Source: Pratylenchus scribneri (Eukaryota; Nematoda; Chromadorea; Rhabditida; Pratylenchidae). From it: a stretch of 64,000 bases of DNA. A program made the position numbers and the translations under genes. Below are positions 47,134-58,276 of the stretch, one piece after another (the stretch's first letter is position 1; the number at the start of each line of letters is the position of its first letter). The notes below the pieces were generated by a model that was not told where the DNA came from, ran no database searches, and worked only from the letters and a program-made list of their open reading frames with translations. The DNA lies in contig JAQSEB010000059.1 of the NCBI GenBank assembly GCA_030063045.1, positions 3,968,001 through 4,032,000 of the forward strand, read 5' to 3'.

Positions 47134-47390
47134 CAATGTTTTTGGCAGGTTGGACTTCATAGGCAGATGCCCCAATTGTTGGCCGCTGTAATGGACAATG
47201 GAAGGGGAAGAGTTTTTTGAGGCTTGAGGGGAAATCATCAGTTTAGTTTATGAATATTTTCCAAAATTAGAGAATGATCAAAAGATTAAGTTTGGTTTAT
47301 ACATCTTTTGTTATTTTAAATAGAAAACTTGAATTCAGCCCATTTTTGTACATTCTGAATCCTCCAAAAATTTGCAATTCTACAATTCAT

Positions 47391-50300
47391 TCACTGACTT
47401 AAAGTTGATGAAATCAAAAAGGAAGGAATTAAATCCATGAAATTCATTGGCAATTTGATTGTGCCCAACAATATTCCAACCTTCATTATTTCCGGATAAA
47501 ACATTGCCTTGCACTGTTCCCGCACTTCGGCGTTGGAACAAAAATGGGCTGGAAAACGCAGAGCATTGCCAATCAACGTCAACAAAGAGGCTCCATCCGA
47601 ACATAAACGATATTCAATTGGATATTGCCTTTGGAGCAGTCCGGGCTGCAAAAACACCGAAATTGAGAGGAACAAACTGAGCAAATTTGAGATTAAATAG
47701 GCGGAAATGATGAGTAAAAGGGTGTTGGTGGCGGCACGAATATTTCGGCGCCGAATCTTCATAAAATCATAACCCATCGTCAATTCCGTGATAAGTGAGC
47801 GCAATTGCTGAAATTTGATTAAATTTGTTTATTCCTCACTCAATTTATGCAATGATTATGCACATTTTGGTCATTTAGGGAATATTTTAAGCCCCATTCC
47901 ATTATTCCCCCTGAATGGCTATTGGCACCTTTATCGAAGAGCCCTTTGCTCAATTTGGCCCATAAAAATATTGCCCTATCCTCGATTTGTTTTCACCTGA
48001 ACATTTTGTTGTCGAAGCATCAATACGATACCGCCATTCAAGAAAATTAAAGTGCCGAAGGGCACAATGACGGTCAGAAGATTGAGGAAATTTGGCAGCC
48101 ATTCTCTGCGTGATAATTGGCCGGCGCTATACCTTTTGAAAGGATCGGACTGGCGACCATCGACCAAAACGACAATATCCTTTGGGAGAGGGATATTCGA
48201 GGATTCTGATGGAATTGGGTTTTTTGGGAGGGGGGATTTTAGCCGAGAGGCATATTTAAAAATATTTATGGGGCATAGGGGATACTGACTACAGTTGTTC
48301 CGTAACGGATTGCAATGGCCAATGTGAGGACTAAAGCAAGGAGCAACCATCGATTACGCTCCTCAAAACCGCCAAACGTCCAATGTGAAGTGACCAAATA
48401 TCTAAAAGTGGCAAATGACCTCAAATTTGAGGGGTTTTATGGATTTGTGGAAATGGCCAAATTAGTGGAATGGAAATTTACTTATGTTAGGTTTGGATTC
48501 GCATCTTGTTGATGTGATTTGGGATCTAATTGGGATGAGAAGTTCAAGATCATAGGCAATATTCCCCTGGCTATTTTATTTTGTTGGAGAAACCCTTTGG
48601 CTCTCGATTTAGATAGGGGAATTCACCTCTCGAAACTGGCCACAATGAGGCAGAAAACGGAGGACAATTTGAAGATTTGACCCAGCATATAAAGCCAGCG
48701 TACATGTTGGAGCCAAAGGAGATAGAAACGAACTATTTGGCAATATTCGGAGAGCACCGGCGGAATCTAATGGAAATTGAAAATAAAATACAAATTATAT
48801 TTTTTTTTATATTTTTTGCCATTTTTATTTTAATTATTCCTATTTTCTATCAAATGCGCGCAAATAATAATTTTTTAAATTTTATTTTGTCGAATAAAGC
48901 ACAAAAGACAAAAAAAAAATACAACAATTAAATAGAATAACAATTTCAATGATGGGAGGTGGGAATGAATAAAATAAAATCAACATAAACACACAAAATG
49001 TTCATATTTTAATCAATTCTTTGGCAATTTATATAAGGAAATGTAATTCTTCAGGTATTCAGTGTTGTCGATCATTGACCCGTTTGTAGTGTTCACCTGT
49101 TGTTCAAGGGAAAATTGTGAATTAAAAATTGCATTTTATATAATTTGTCCAAAAATTCTAAAATTGGTTTTGTTTTTCAATTTTTGTAACTATCATTTTT
49201 TCCAAATTTAATGAAAATGAAAGTGACCTGTTCAAATGGATGCAAAGACACACGGCGTGAATTTTTGCTTGCAAATTCGGCAGATTGGCGCAACCATTGG
49301 TCGTGAATTTCGATGAGGCAAGGAATGGAATGGAGATTATCACGCATGGAATAAATACGGCCTTTGTCCAGATTTCGATGGCAAGCATGACGAACGATCA
49401 ATTGGTGGGGCGATTCATTGAATTTGTGGGAAGCGTGGTTGTCATCCGATTCACTGAAATATTAAATTATTATATCAATTTTCTTTTATCGAATTAATTT
49501 TGTCCATTTTAACCAAACCCAACTATTCCCTTCCCCACCAAATATCAGCATTTTGTGACCTGTTAATATAAAGTGCCTCCAAGTATTCGTTGCATATTTC
49601 TCTACGTTCCGCTGTCATTACATTCAAATCTTCCGAATTTTTGGCAAATTCGCCGCCCATGAAGTCCAAATTTGTTCGTTGTTTGGCAAAGAATGAAATT
49701 CGAGTGTCGGTTGGGTGGAAGGCTGCGTCCATTTCTGCCTGCATTTTTGCCATTCGAAGCATCTCACCCCGGCTGGTCGCAATTCGTTCGTCGCTTTCCT
49801 TTCCGCCGACTCTGCCAATTTGCATTGGTTCATCGTTAAATTGGAGGGCGTTGATCACGGCACTAAAAATTTTTATAATTTTTTGAATTTAAAATTTACC
49901 GAGGGTCGCATCCTTTTTTCTCGATCATATTGACGTAAAAGCCCAACTTTTGGTATTTGCCAGTGAGACCAAACAACCAGAACTGAAATTTATGCATCGA
50001 TAAATGTGAATTTTAAAGAAAAAAAAATAACCCGAAGATATTTAGCAAAATGTTGGGTGAATGGCCGGTCCATGTGGATTGTTTTGTAATTGTGCATTGA
50101 TGGTTCCTGATTAAATTGTTCGATCACCAGTTCATAATCAATGCATGTGAGCACAATTGGAATGCATGATTCGGTGCAAATTTTCTTCAGAGCTGGCCAA
50201 AAATTTTGGTCCGATGCATAAATCAGATCACACTGAAATATTCCAAATTAAAATGGCAAATTGACTCATTAAATTAATTCTATTTAATTTTTATGTATTC

Positions 50301-53300
50301 AATTTAACAAACCTCATCGATGAGAATTACTGAAAATTTGGTGCTCTTTGGTTTGGCCTCTTTCTGTTTTTGTTGACTTTGCGGGGAGAACATCTTGCGA
50401 ATGTCGGATTGACTATTATTGTTTTGTTGGTTTTGGTTGACATTGTAATTTTCCAGTGCGCCTTTCAATTTTTCGTTCAAAGATGCCTCATCCCGAATTG
50501 CAATTGTTGAAATTTCGATCACTTCAAAATTATTATCCTTTGCCGCTGCATAGACCTTAAGATTTTAGGATGATAATTATATTTAAAAATATTTTTAAAA
50601 ATCCAAGAAAAATATAATGTGATTTTCTTAAATATCCATTAATAAATTCAAACGAACCATTGTGGTTTTTCCGCATCCTGTTGGGCCCTCCAAAATAATT
50701 GGATTTTCCATTTGCTGTTGGCCAATTTGGAAATCTTCTTCTAATTCATCTTTGGCATTATCTTCCTCGTCCTCTTCTTTCTCCAAGAATTTGCAGGCTT
50801 TGTTCTTTCTCTCTTTGGCCTGCTCCAATTTCTTCTTCCATGTCAATTTGTCTGCCCATTGGCCCAACCATTCGCTCAGTTGATTGTAATCGACGGCCGT
50901 TTTGGTGAAGATTTCCGTGGCTGCAAATGGCTCGAATCGCTGGTACCATAATTTTTGTTGCTTTTCTGCCGCCATCTTTCCAGAAGTGAATGCATGTAAC
51001 TCAGCATTATCCATTCGGTGTTTTTCCTTGAATCGGAGTAGAGCATCGGGTATGTCCACATTGATGGTATTGGCTGGCTTCTCATTTTTCGGCAATGCTT
51101 CTTCGATGTTGGCCTGCTGTGGTGGAGGTGGAGGCGGTGAATCCTTTTTCTCAGGCGGTGGTGAATCCGGCGAATCCTTATCCTCAAATTGCGGTGGCGT
51201 TAATTCCTCATTCCCATGTTGTTGCGGCGGAGGTGAATCCATATCCTCATCTGCGTAACTTTTGGTGCTCATCGGCATTCGAACCATTCCAGGTTGTTTG
51301 TCCGTAAGTGGTGTGATATCAATAATTTCTGGTGATTTGAATTGAACTGTGCGGGTGGGTTGTGTCTTGGTTTTCTAAATTTTTTGCATCAAAAATATAT
51401 CACATAACATTGTAGTTTGTAGATAAACCTTTGCTGCTGATGGAGAAAAATTAAGCTTTCTTTTCGAAGTTGACTGCACAAAATCTTGAATATTCCCATC
51501 TTTGTTTGCCACTTCTTTAACATATTCATTTGCTGGTTGCCAATTCATTGAGTTGTTTTGCTCTTCCTCACCTCCTTTTTCGCGGCATTTTTGACGAGAA
51601 TTTTTATTTGTATTTTTCATATTTCTTAATTTTAATGGATTATTACAAACATATATTAAACGTCAGGTCTATATTTATTATAAATGAAATAACAATATGG
51701 AATATGTAAACAAAGTGGGACTTTTATTAACGTGACTGGCGAAACAATCCACAAATCCGAAAATTAGAACATTCGTTTTTTAAAATATACTTAACCTTAA
51801 CCTAAAAAATTCATAGGTAGCTTTTTATTTTTCTTTTCACAGTGCAAGTGAATTTTTTCGGACGGAGACGGATTTCTGATTTCGGAATTCGGCAATGCGG
51901 CAATGTGCGTATGCGTGCGTCAAATAAAATTTTAAGTTTAATAAAATTTATTATTTACTTTCGTTTCGATAAAAATTTTTTATTACAGTAATTGCTAGCC
52001 GGCAGTTCATTTTTTGATCAGTTTCATTTCATTTTTTGATCAAAAAGAAAAAGCCAATAAACCAACCAATAGAAATATGTAAACCGCATCAAGCATCGTA
52101 TCAAATAAGGCCACAAAGCCAAGAAAGAAGAACGGAGAATGACGAAAATGTTGAGAAGTGAGGAAAAGTCGAGTCAACAATGCATTGGCCAAAATGCCGA
52201 AAAGGGCCAATAATCCGCCGGATACAACCACTAGCCAGAACCGGGTCCTCAAGAGATAAAAAGGATTATTTTAAATTTGATTGGCTAGTCTATATTTTGG
52301 CCATATCACAAAAATATGGCATACTTTTTACATTTTATGCATTGTTCAGTTCAGAGAAAACATTGAATTAGCCCCATTTTTTTTATTCTTTTTATAATTG
52401 ACAATAATAAGGATTTGCACAAAAAAATTGGCCCTTCAATAGCTTGATACGTCTTAATTTGTCGTGGCTCATGGCGATTTGTATATGCCTCAGGCCTCAT
52501 TGTTCAATTTATTTAGTTGTGGCCTAACTTTATGGTTTTTAATGCTATTTTAGAACTATTCATTAAAAAGTCGTATAAATCTTTCCTACTTTGTTAGGTC
52601 CTAAAAATATTTGAGCATTTTCAAAAATTACTTGATCAACTCATGTTCATCCATCAATATATCTAATTTTGCCGGAAGCCATGTCATTGTTGTTTCAGCC
52701 AGAGCCCATTAATGGCTGATGTTTTTGACCAATGGAAAGAGAATATAAATATGGCTAATTTAGACAAAAAACCCTCTCTGAAATTATAAAGGAAATATAT
52801 ATGCAGGAAACGAAGTTGGGCAGGAATTTGCGCGAAAAACTTGGGCAGAGCAATTTTGACAGTGAAATAGGTCAACATAAAAGGAAAAAACAATGGAAGA
52901 AGGCGGACCAATCGTGTTTTTCTGGCGCATGGCTGAATAATTTATTCGGGATGCGGTGGCGGGAAAAGAACATCCGAAAAGTGGCAACAAAAAGAGGGAG
53001 GAATGGCACAGGAATAATAGGGGAAAGATAGGAGGAATATCCAGAAAATGGAGTAAGTGATTGGCCAAATAAACAACAAATTTATATTACCTAGAGCAAT
53101 TCGAAAGCTGATTAAAATATGAAGAAATGCGTGGGGAGTAGTGGAAATTATGTGAAAATTAAGTTTGAATTCTGGAAATGTTTTGGGCCAAAAGTTTGAA
53201 GGAGTTTTGGATATACTTCACCCATCCCTTTCATCCCATCCACAAATGCCGCCAATATCAATTTGCCCTCCATTAGGGGCAAGGGAGTCCGTGCAATCGG

Positions 53301-53364
53301 CTCCCCCTTTCAAACTTATTGCCTGAGTGAATATTCCAACCAGTCGCTCTTGAGGGGATGCCAT
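47391..53364 (-). CDS. Rhodopsin-class peptide GPCR with ATAD5 nested in an intron
   Basis: A seven-helix receptor resembling FMRFamide-type peptide receptors; the ligand is unknown. The provisional start MASPQERLVG (53364) leads to a Cys-bearing extracellular segment ending ICGWDERDG. Exon 2 (52237-52067) has TM1-TM2: RFWLVVVSGGLLALFGILAN and FLGFVALFDTMLDAVYIFLL. Exon 3 (from 48766) has TM3 with EYCQIVRFYLLWLQHVRWLY, GQIFKLSSVFCLIVASFE and, after a splice, RYLVTSHWTF. Later exons give TM4 (WLLLALVLTLAIAI), TM5 (FLNLLTVIVPFGTLIFLNGG), TM6 (ATNTLLLIISAYLISNLL) and TM7 (SLLTLIGNALRFPAHFCSN). Joins examined keep phase (for example TM2-TM3 phase 0, and ERY split 2/1). The TM2-TM3 intron (48767-52066, 3,300 bp) contains the entire ATAD5 gene on the same strand. 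The 5' end could extend further. Confidence 0.75.
49013..51620 (-). CDS. ATAD5: ATAD5/ELG1-like PCNA-unloading AAA+ ATPase
   Basis: ATAD5 (Elg1) is the large subunit of an RFC-like complex that removes PCNA from DNA after replication. The N-terminal half is disordered, basic, and rich in proline (DSPPPPPPQQ). It contains LWYQRFEPFAATEI and LSEWLGQWADKLTWKKKLEQ, typical of the region before the ATPase. Walker A reads ILEGPTGCGKTTMV and continues across an intron to YAAAKDNNFEVIEIST. The Walker B equivalent is FSVILIDECDLIY, followed by FWPALKKICTESCIPIVLTC, which is the sensor-1 region. A C-terminal helical domain ends LKNYISLYKLPKN. It is shorter than vertebrate ATAD5. The whole gene lies inside an intron of the GPCR gene, in the same orientation. 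Confidence 0.9.
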
Positions 53365-54396
53365 TTTCCCGCATGATGAAGGGCGACACGCAATTTGGCC
53401 TCCGACCAACTGTCCTTCCACTTAAATGCTTCAACTCCTTCTTGGCCTTTTTTAATCCTTCCTTCGGCTGGCTGTTCCCTTTGGGGAGGATTAGTTACCA
53501 ACCGCATTTATGCCCCACCCTCGAGAGTGGCCCTTCCACTGATGCTGCTGTTCCTCATTCTTTCCCCAAAAACGATGGATGGATGCCCCACATTATTGGC
53601 ACTTTCCCACCCACCTGTGTATTAGCCGTCCATTTTGGTAGTGAATCCAAGGGAATTATTCCCCTTGTAAATGCGGTTCTCCGTTGGATTTTGCCAAGGA
53701 ATTCAGCAATACATTTCCGTGGAATTTATTGCATTTGATAATATCCTCTTGGTAATATCCCGCCCCCTTTCTGCCTTAAATTAAATTGAAAAAAATATCT
53801 CTACCCTAAAACTTTTCCCACCAAACAGGAAGTCCTTTCCCCTCAAAGGACCTTTCGGGTACATCCAATTCCCCACAAATGTTCCTCTCCCCCCGGCCAA
53901 TAACCCAGTTTGTTTATTGGCAAAATGCTGAAAATTTTGAGAGAATAGTAAATCTTCACTCATTCTTGGCACAGAATGGCTCCAAAAATGCGATGTGGCA
54001 TTTACCAAAAACCGCAACAAAAATAAAACATTGAGAGGATGATAATGGCTTTTATATATTTTGGAATATTTCCATTCATTCTTTCTTCATTGAATGGCCA
54101 ACAAAACTTGCAAAGGACTGAGAAAATTAGAAAATGACATTTGGGTTTAGATGATTATGGGGCGCAAAAAGGGCTAAAGCAGCAAATAATGGGGGATCAT
54201 TGAAAGGACTGAACGAATGGAATGAATGAAATGGAATGTGTCCTTCTTTGTTGAAATTTGAAACCATTTGAAAACTGGCGGGATTAAAAGAATAAGGGGA
54301 TTTGAAATATACGGAATATATTTTAAATCAAAAATTAATTTATTTGGGGAATTTAATGTTCAATTATTGCGAATGTTCCTTGGCAAATTATATTCT
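53365..54396. other. Intergenic region with possible GPCR 5' exon
   Basis: This region lies between the GPCR provisional start and RASGEF1, both minus. The first 150 bp may contain more 5' sequence of the receptor; another minus frame here reads DSWSEAKLRVALHHAGKWHP, which I cannot place. The remainder is AT-rich and shows nothing else. Confidence 0.4.
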
Positions 54397-56664
54397 TCAT
54401 CTTTGTGGCCCATTTCCCGCCTTCATTTTCTCCTGCAAATTTGTTTGATTGAATTGTCGGAATTGTTCCCGATCGGCATTGTTCTCCGGCGCCTCATAGC
54501 CATAGGAGAGAAGAAACATGCCTTGGGAAATGATCACTTTTGATTGTTTTTTTTTTATTGGAATGAGTAAATTAATATTAAGGGAATTAATTTCCACTTT
54601 TAATAAAATAATCCAAAATAACCAGTAAACCAAAATATATTTTAAACAGTGATTTGTAGTAATCCTACTGATTCTTTGTATTTGTTAATATTCACTTCTC
54701 TCCGGGAGCAAAGGTGCCAATAATAAATGTTGAAGGATTGGACTGATTCGAGTGAATTTGCATTCCGTCCTTTTCCATCCCTCCACCTGGGCCATCAATT
54801 CGCCAAATTCATCGAAGGCAATTCGATTTAGATGGCCACCGGGTCCAGGCAATCGACATTGGCAATAAAGGTGGAAAAGGTCCTTGAGAAGGAGACCAAA
54901 AAATGGAATGACCAAAAGTGTTGAACAGCATTGAACTTGCGCCTCTGTTTGGGGCATTCGTTCGCTGCTACCAGCCGATGCCGCCCAAATCATGGCGGCC
55001 TTCAATGTTGCCCGATAGGCGGCAAAATTGCCGGATGGATCCAATTGACGTTGGAGTACCTTAAAAAGGGGATATTATGAATGGGAGGAGAGGAAATGGA
55101 AAAGAGATAAATATTTATTTTGGATATTTTTATGCAGGTGAATTGTTAATTATTATATTGACCGTAATTTACATCTAAATATCATCCATTTTTCCATTCA
55201 ATTATGTACCTCCAATCTGCCTTTATCCACTTTTGCCCAACTCTTTTTAAGTCTGGCCACTGGCTGGGCGCTGAGTCCGGCCACAATGGCTGCCAATGAA
55301 TTAAAATTGCCAAGGGCCAAGCATTCACTGGCAACTTTCACCAAAAAATCCATGCATTTTGCCCGATGCCTTTTGTGTTGATGTCGAAGTACTTCCGATG
55401 CAACCAACTGGGATAACTATAATTGAATAGGATTAAAAACTAATTTTCCCAATGAAAATGAGGCAAAAAACACACATTGAATTCCATATGATTTTAGGGA
55501 AAATGATTTTGTAGAAGTTCGTAAATAAAATCCATAAAATTTCAACAATTTTCTCTTAATTCTGGCCTTCCAAAAATCAAAAAGGATTAAACGGATTTGC
55601 CAATTATATTTGAACAAATTGATGGGATTACCTGATTGAACCATTGCACATAATGACCAACGCAACCGGGTGGAGAAAGTTGCCCCAACTGGTCAAGGGA
55701 ATTGGCCTGCCCAATTGTTTGGACCAATTCATCGAGGCCAACCATTGAAAGACGTTCCTGGAGGGCATTTTTGTAATGTATTAAAAAAACAAATGAAAAT
55801 GGTATTCAAATGAATATTCGAACCAAAACCAACCAATTCAATATGGGCCAATTGTTGGGCAATTTGGATTGGAGCACGACCCGTGGCCATCAAGCCCCCA
55901 GGACCCTCCCATCTTTTTTCCCAATTTCTTTCCAATTGCGGCTCCAAACTGCGAATGGCACCTTCGTATCGTTCCAATCTGCCTAAAGCCATTCTCAATT
56001 CTGATAACAAATCATCACAAAGCCGTTGTGCTACTGTATCTTTTTGCGTGCCGGAAAGGGACAAAACGGCGAGCAAACGATCACGCATTGGTTGGCCACG
56101 GAAATCGTAGGGAATTGAGCGAATCCAAAGGGCACAAAATGCGAGCACATTGTCAAAAAGGCGACGCTGCCCTTCCTTACTGAAATTGGCCGCATTTGCA
56201 TGTTGAACGAAAATTGTGTGCTGTAAATTAAATATGAACATTTTTGATGACAGTTTCATTCTTCAAATTGACCTGAAGCAATTTATGAAGGATTTGAGGA
56301 GGGGAAATGAATGGGCGAAGGCAAAGAAGGGAAGCTAAAACATCCTTTGAATTTGCCTTCCATTCATCGATGGATGGGAATATTCGGCCAAGGCAATTGG
56401 CCAATTCATCATTGCTTGGCCACTGCAAACAAATGCCAAAGATATTGTTGATGAAGGGAAGGGGATTGGATTGACCTGCTCGGGCCCCTTCTGCTGGGGT
56501 GGAGGAATATTTCCATTTTGGTTGCCATTTTGGTATTGGCTGAGAATGGGAATTTGGTCGAGGGCCAATGAAGATGAGGAGCATGGGGAATCAGAACAAC
56601 AATAATTTATTGATGGAGAACAACCGCCACAATCAAAAGTAGCAGCAGAATTGTTCAAAAGCAT
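54397..56664 (-). CDS. RASGEF1: RasGEF domain protein of the RASGEF1 family
   Basis: RASGEF1 proteins are guanine nucleotide exchange factors for Rap/Ras-type GTPases. The N-terminus is low-complexity (DCGGCSPSINYCCSDSP), followed by an N-terminal helical region with RSIPYDFRGQPMRDRLLAVL. The catalytic domain starts APIQIAQQLAHIEL and continues VQWFNQ, LSQLVASEVLRHQHKRHRAK, CLALGNFNSLAAIVAGLSAQ, PVARLKKSWAKVDKGRLEV, LDPSGNFAAYRATLKAA and VIPFFGLLLKDLFHLY. The C-terminus FLLSYGYEAPENNADREQ aligns with the RASGEF1-specific tail YLASYESEGPEN. GNFNSL and the RLKKxWAKV motif are characteristic. The start at 56664 follows a CTGCAG acceptor by 3 nt, so a trans-spliced leader or an upstream exon is possible. 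Confidence 0.9.
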
Positions 56665-58276
56665 TGGCTGCAGGGGAATAATGAGAATGTGGCGATTTAA
56701 TTAAAACATTAATAATAATGGATTGGGATATCCCTGGAAAGAAGTGTCTTCGTTCATTTCATTTGAATTGGCCAATTCTATGCAATTTTCTTTTGTTTCC
56801 ACCTCCTCTCGTTTTTGAAGGATTGTTGTTGTTAATGGGTTTTTTTGCCTTCCAACGAACTATGGGGAGGTGGAGGGGGTTTCCAAGTGGTCAACTAGAA
56901 AAATGAATGGTGAAGGAAATTTTGTGAAAAGAATTGGGAGGAAGAGTGGAGACTGGAGATGGACTCATTTAGCTCCTCGTTCAATATATTCAAATCTAAT
57001 AATCGAATTAAAATTAAAATGATGGGGAAAATGCAACCAAATTTTAGGAAAATATATTGTGCCTTTTTTGATCCCTAAGGTCATATATTTATGATTAAAT
57101 GTTAATTTAATTTAAATAATATTTGGTGCGCGGTGCGTTTAACCTTTCAAATTGCTACCCCAAATGTTGTTGTTCGGGAAAGGGGGAGGTCTAAAAGAAT
57201 CATCATAAAATGTTGGCTTGTTTGTTTGACCTCAAAAAAGGGTATAAAATGGGATAAATGGAGGAGTAAAGAATATGGACTAAAATTGAGAGAATGGAAT
57301 AATTTGTATATTTTTTTCTGACAAAAATTAGCACCACATTTTTTTTGTTATTAAGCGAATATAAAATGGGATTCAATATTTGGTCTATTTTTGTTTGGCA
57401 AATTTAATTGGAATTTTGCTGTTTTTATTCTTTTTTCCGCTTAATTGCCCTTTTCGGTGATTCTGCGCAATGCGCACATTCTGCCCCTTCATTCATTTTC
57501 TGCATAAAATGCTATAAAATGGGGAATTTGGAGGGGAGAAGGCAAATTCACTCGCACGGTGCTATTTTGCCCCATCGATCCCACATAAAATGTTGGGCCC
57601 CCCCCAATCCCCCCGTGGGGGAAATGTATATATTGAAGGGGAAAGAGGTGCTCTGCTGCTGATCGACCGGTGGACCATTCCGCGGGGGAAGGTGGCCTTT
57701 GCCCCCAAGGTGAGTTGGCCTTGGCCTTGGTCCCCAACTCTGTGGGGGAAAACTGTAATAATGGAAGAAAATATGAATTGGATAGTATGGAATGGAGGAG
57801 AATATGAATAAGCCGAGAAATGAATGGGAAAAGCGGAAATTGGCGCGTTTAATCGAAGCTTTCTATGGAGAATGGGGATTGGGGCGATGATCGGAAAATG
57901 GGGGAAAATTTATGAATGATGATGGGATATTGGATTTGGTTGGATGGAAATATTAAGAGTGGATTTTGGCGGGATTTAGAGGGAATTATTATTGGAGAAG
58001 TGCCAGCAAAAAAACTTTGCTTTATTCCTTCATTGTTGATTCATTCCTTCGAAATGATCATTGGCAAAAAAGGTGGGAGGTGATTGATTCATTTCATTTA
58101 TAATATTAATATTGAACTATGATGGAACTGAATGGAAAAGTTAGCCATACTTCCCCTTCTTCTTTCATTCTGGGAAAGTGCAAATGCAAAGTAGTTTTTT
58201 TCTAAATTAGCCCATTTCAGACCCGCCCCTCCTTCTTCTTATAAGTTTCTTTTTTGCGTGTCAATTGTCAAAAAAG
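56665..58276. other. Intergenic region, one weak plus-strand exon
   Basis: This is the stretch upstream of RASGEF1 up to the hAT element. A plus-strand frame at 57590-57711 reads GGNVYIEGERGALLLIDRWT and IPRGKVAFAPK, ending at a strong donor AAG/GTGAGT. I could not find a partner exon. Otherwise AT-rich with poly-G/C runs at 57597-57612. No other feature was recognised. Confidence 0.35.

Larger units (their letters stand above)
45203..47238 (-). pseudogene. Unrecognised gene interrupted by a Mutator-like element
   Basis: I do not recognise this protein. The 5' part (47238-47144) reads MISPQASKNSSPSIVHYSGQ and continues to NLPKTL. The frame resumes on the other side of the transposon at 45902 with KTLLSTLQLRRYSERLENPW. 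Removing the element plus one copy of its target duplication restores one continuous frame. Further on are a basic segment, a cysteine pair in GHCAVCNGQLAEG, an intron (about 45584-45440) that joins in phase to GGGCCSGGAI, and a very acidic tail with EEDDDDEEQKW and a final FDPAEFATLAMAI. The gene may be a disrupted allele, or the element may be spliced out. It lies 152 bp after the GPCR stop on the same strand, so it could be a downstream operon member. Confidence 0.5.

Noticed and set aside
47391..48766. A 5'-truncated GPCR pseudogene lacking TM1-TM2
   Set aside because: The missing helices are present at 52067-52237 in the same orientation and join in phase, so a complete gene with a nested gene is the better reading.
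53358..53738. A 126-codon plus-strand open frame
   Set aside because: No recognisable domain, no introns, and it overlaps the antisense GPCR 5' exon that joins in phase to TM1.
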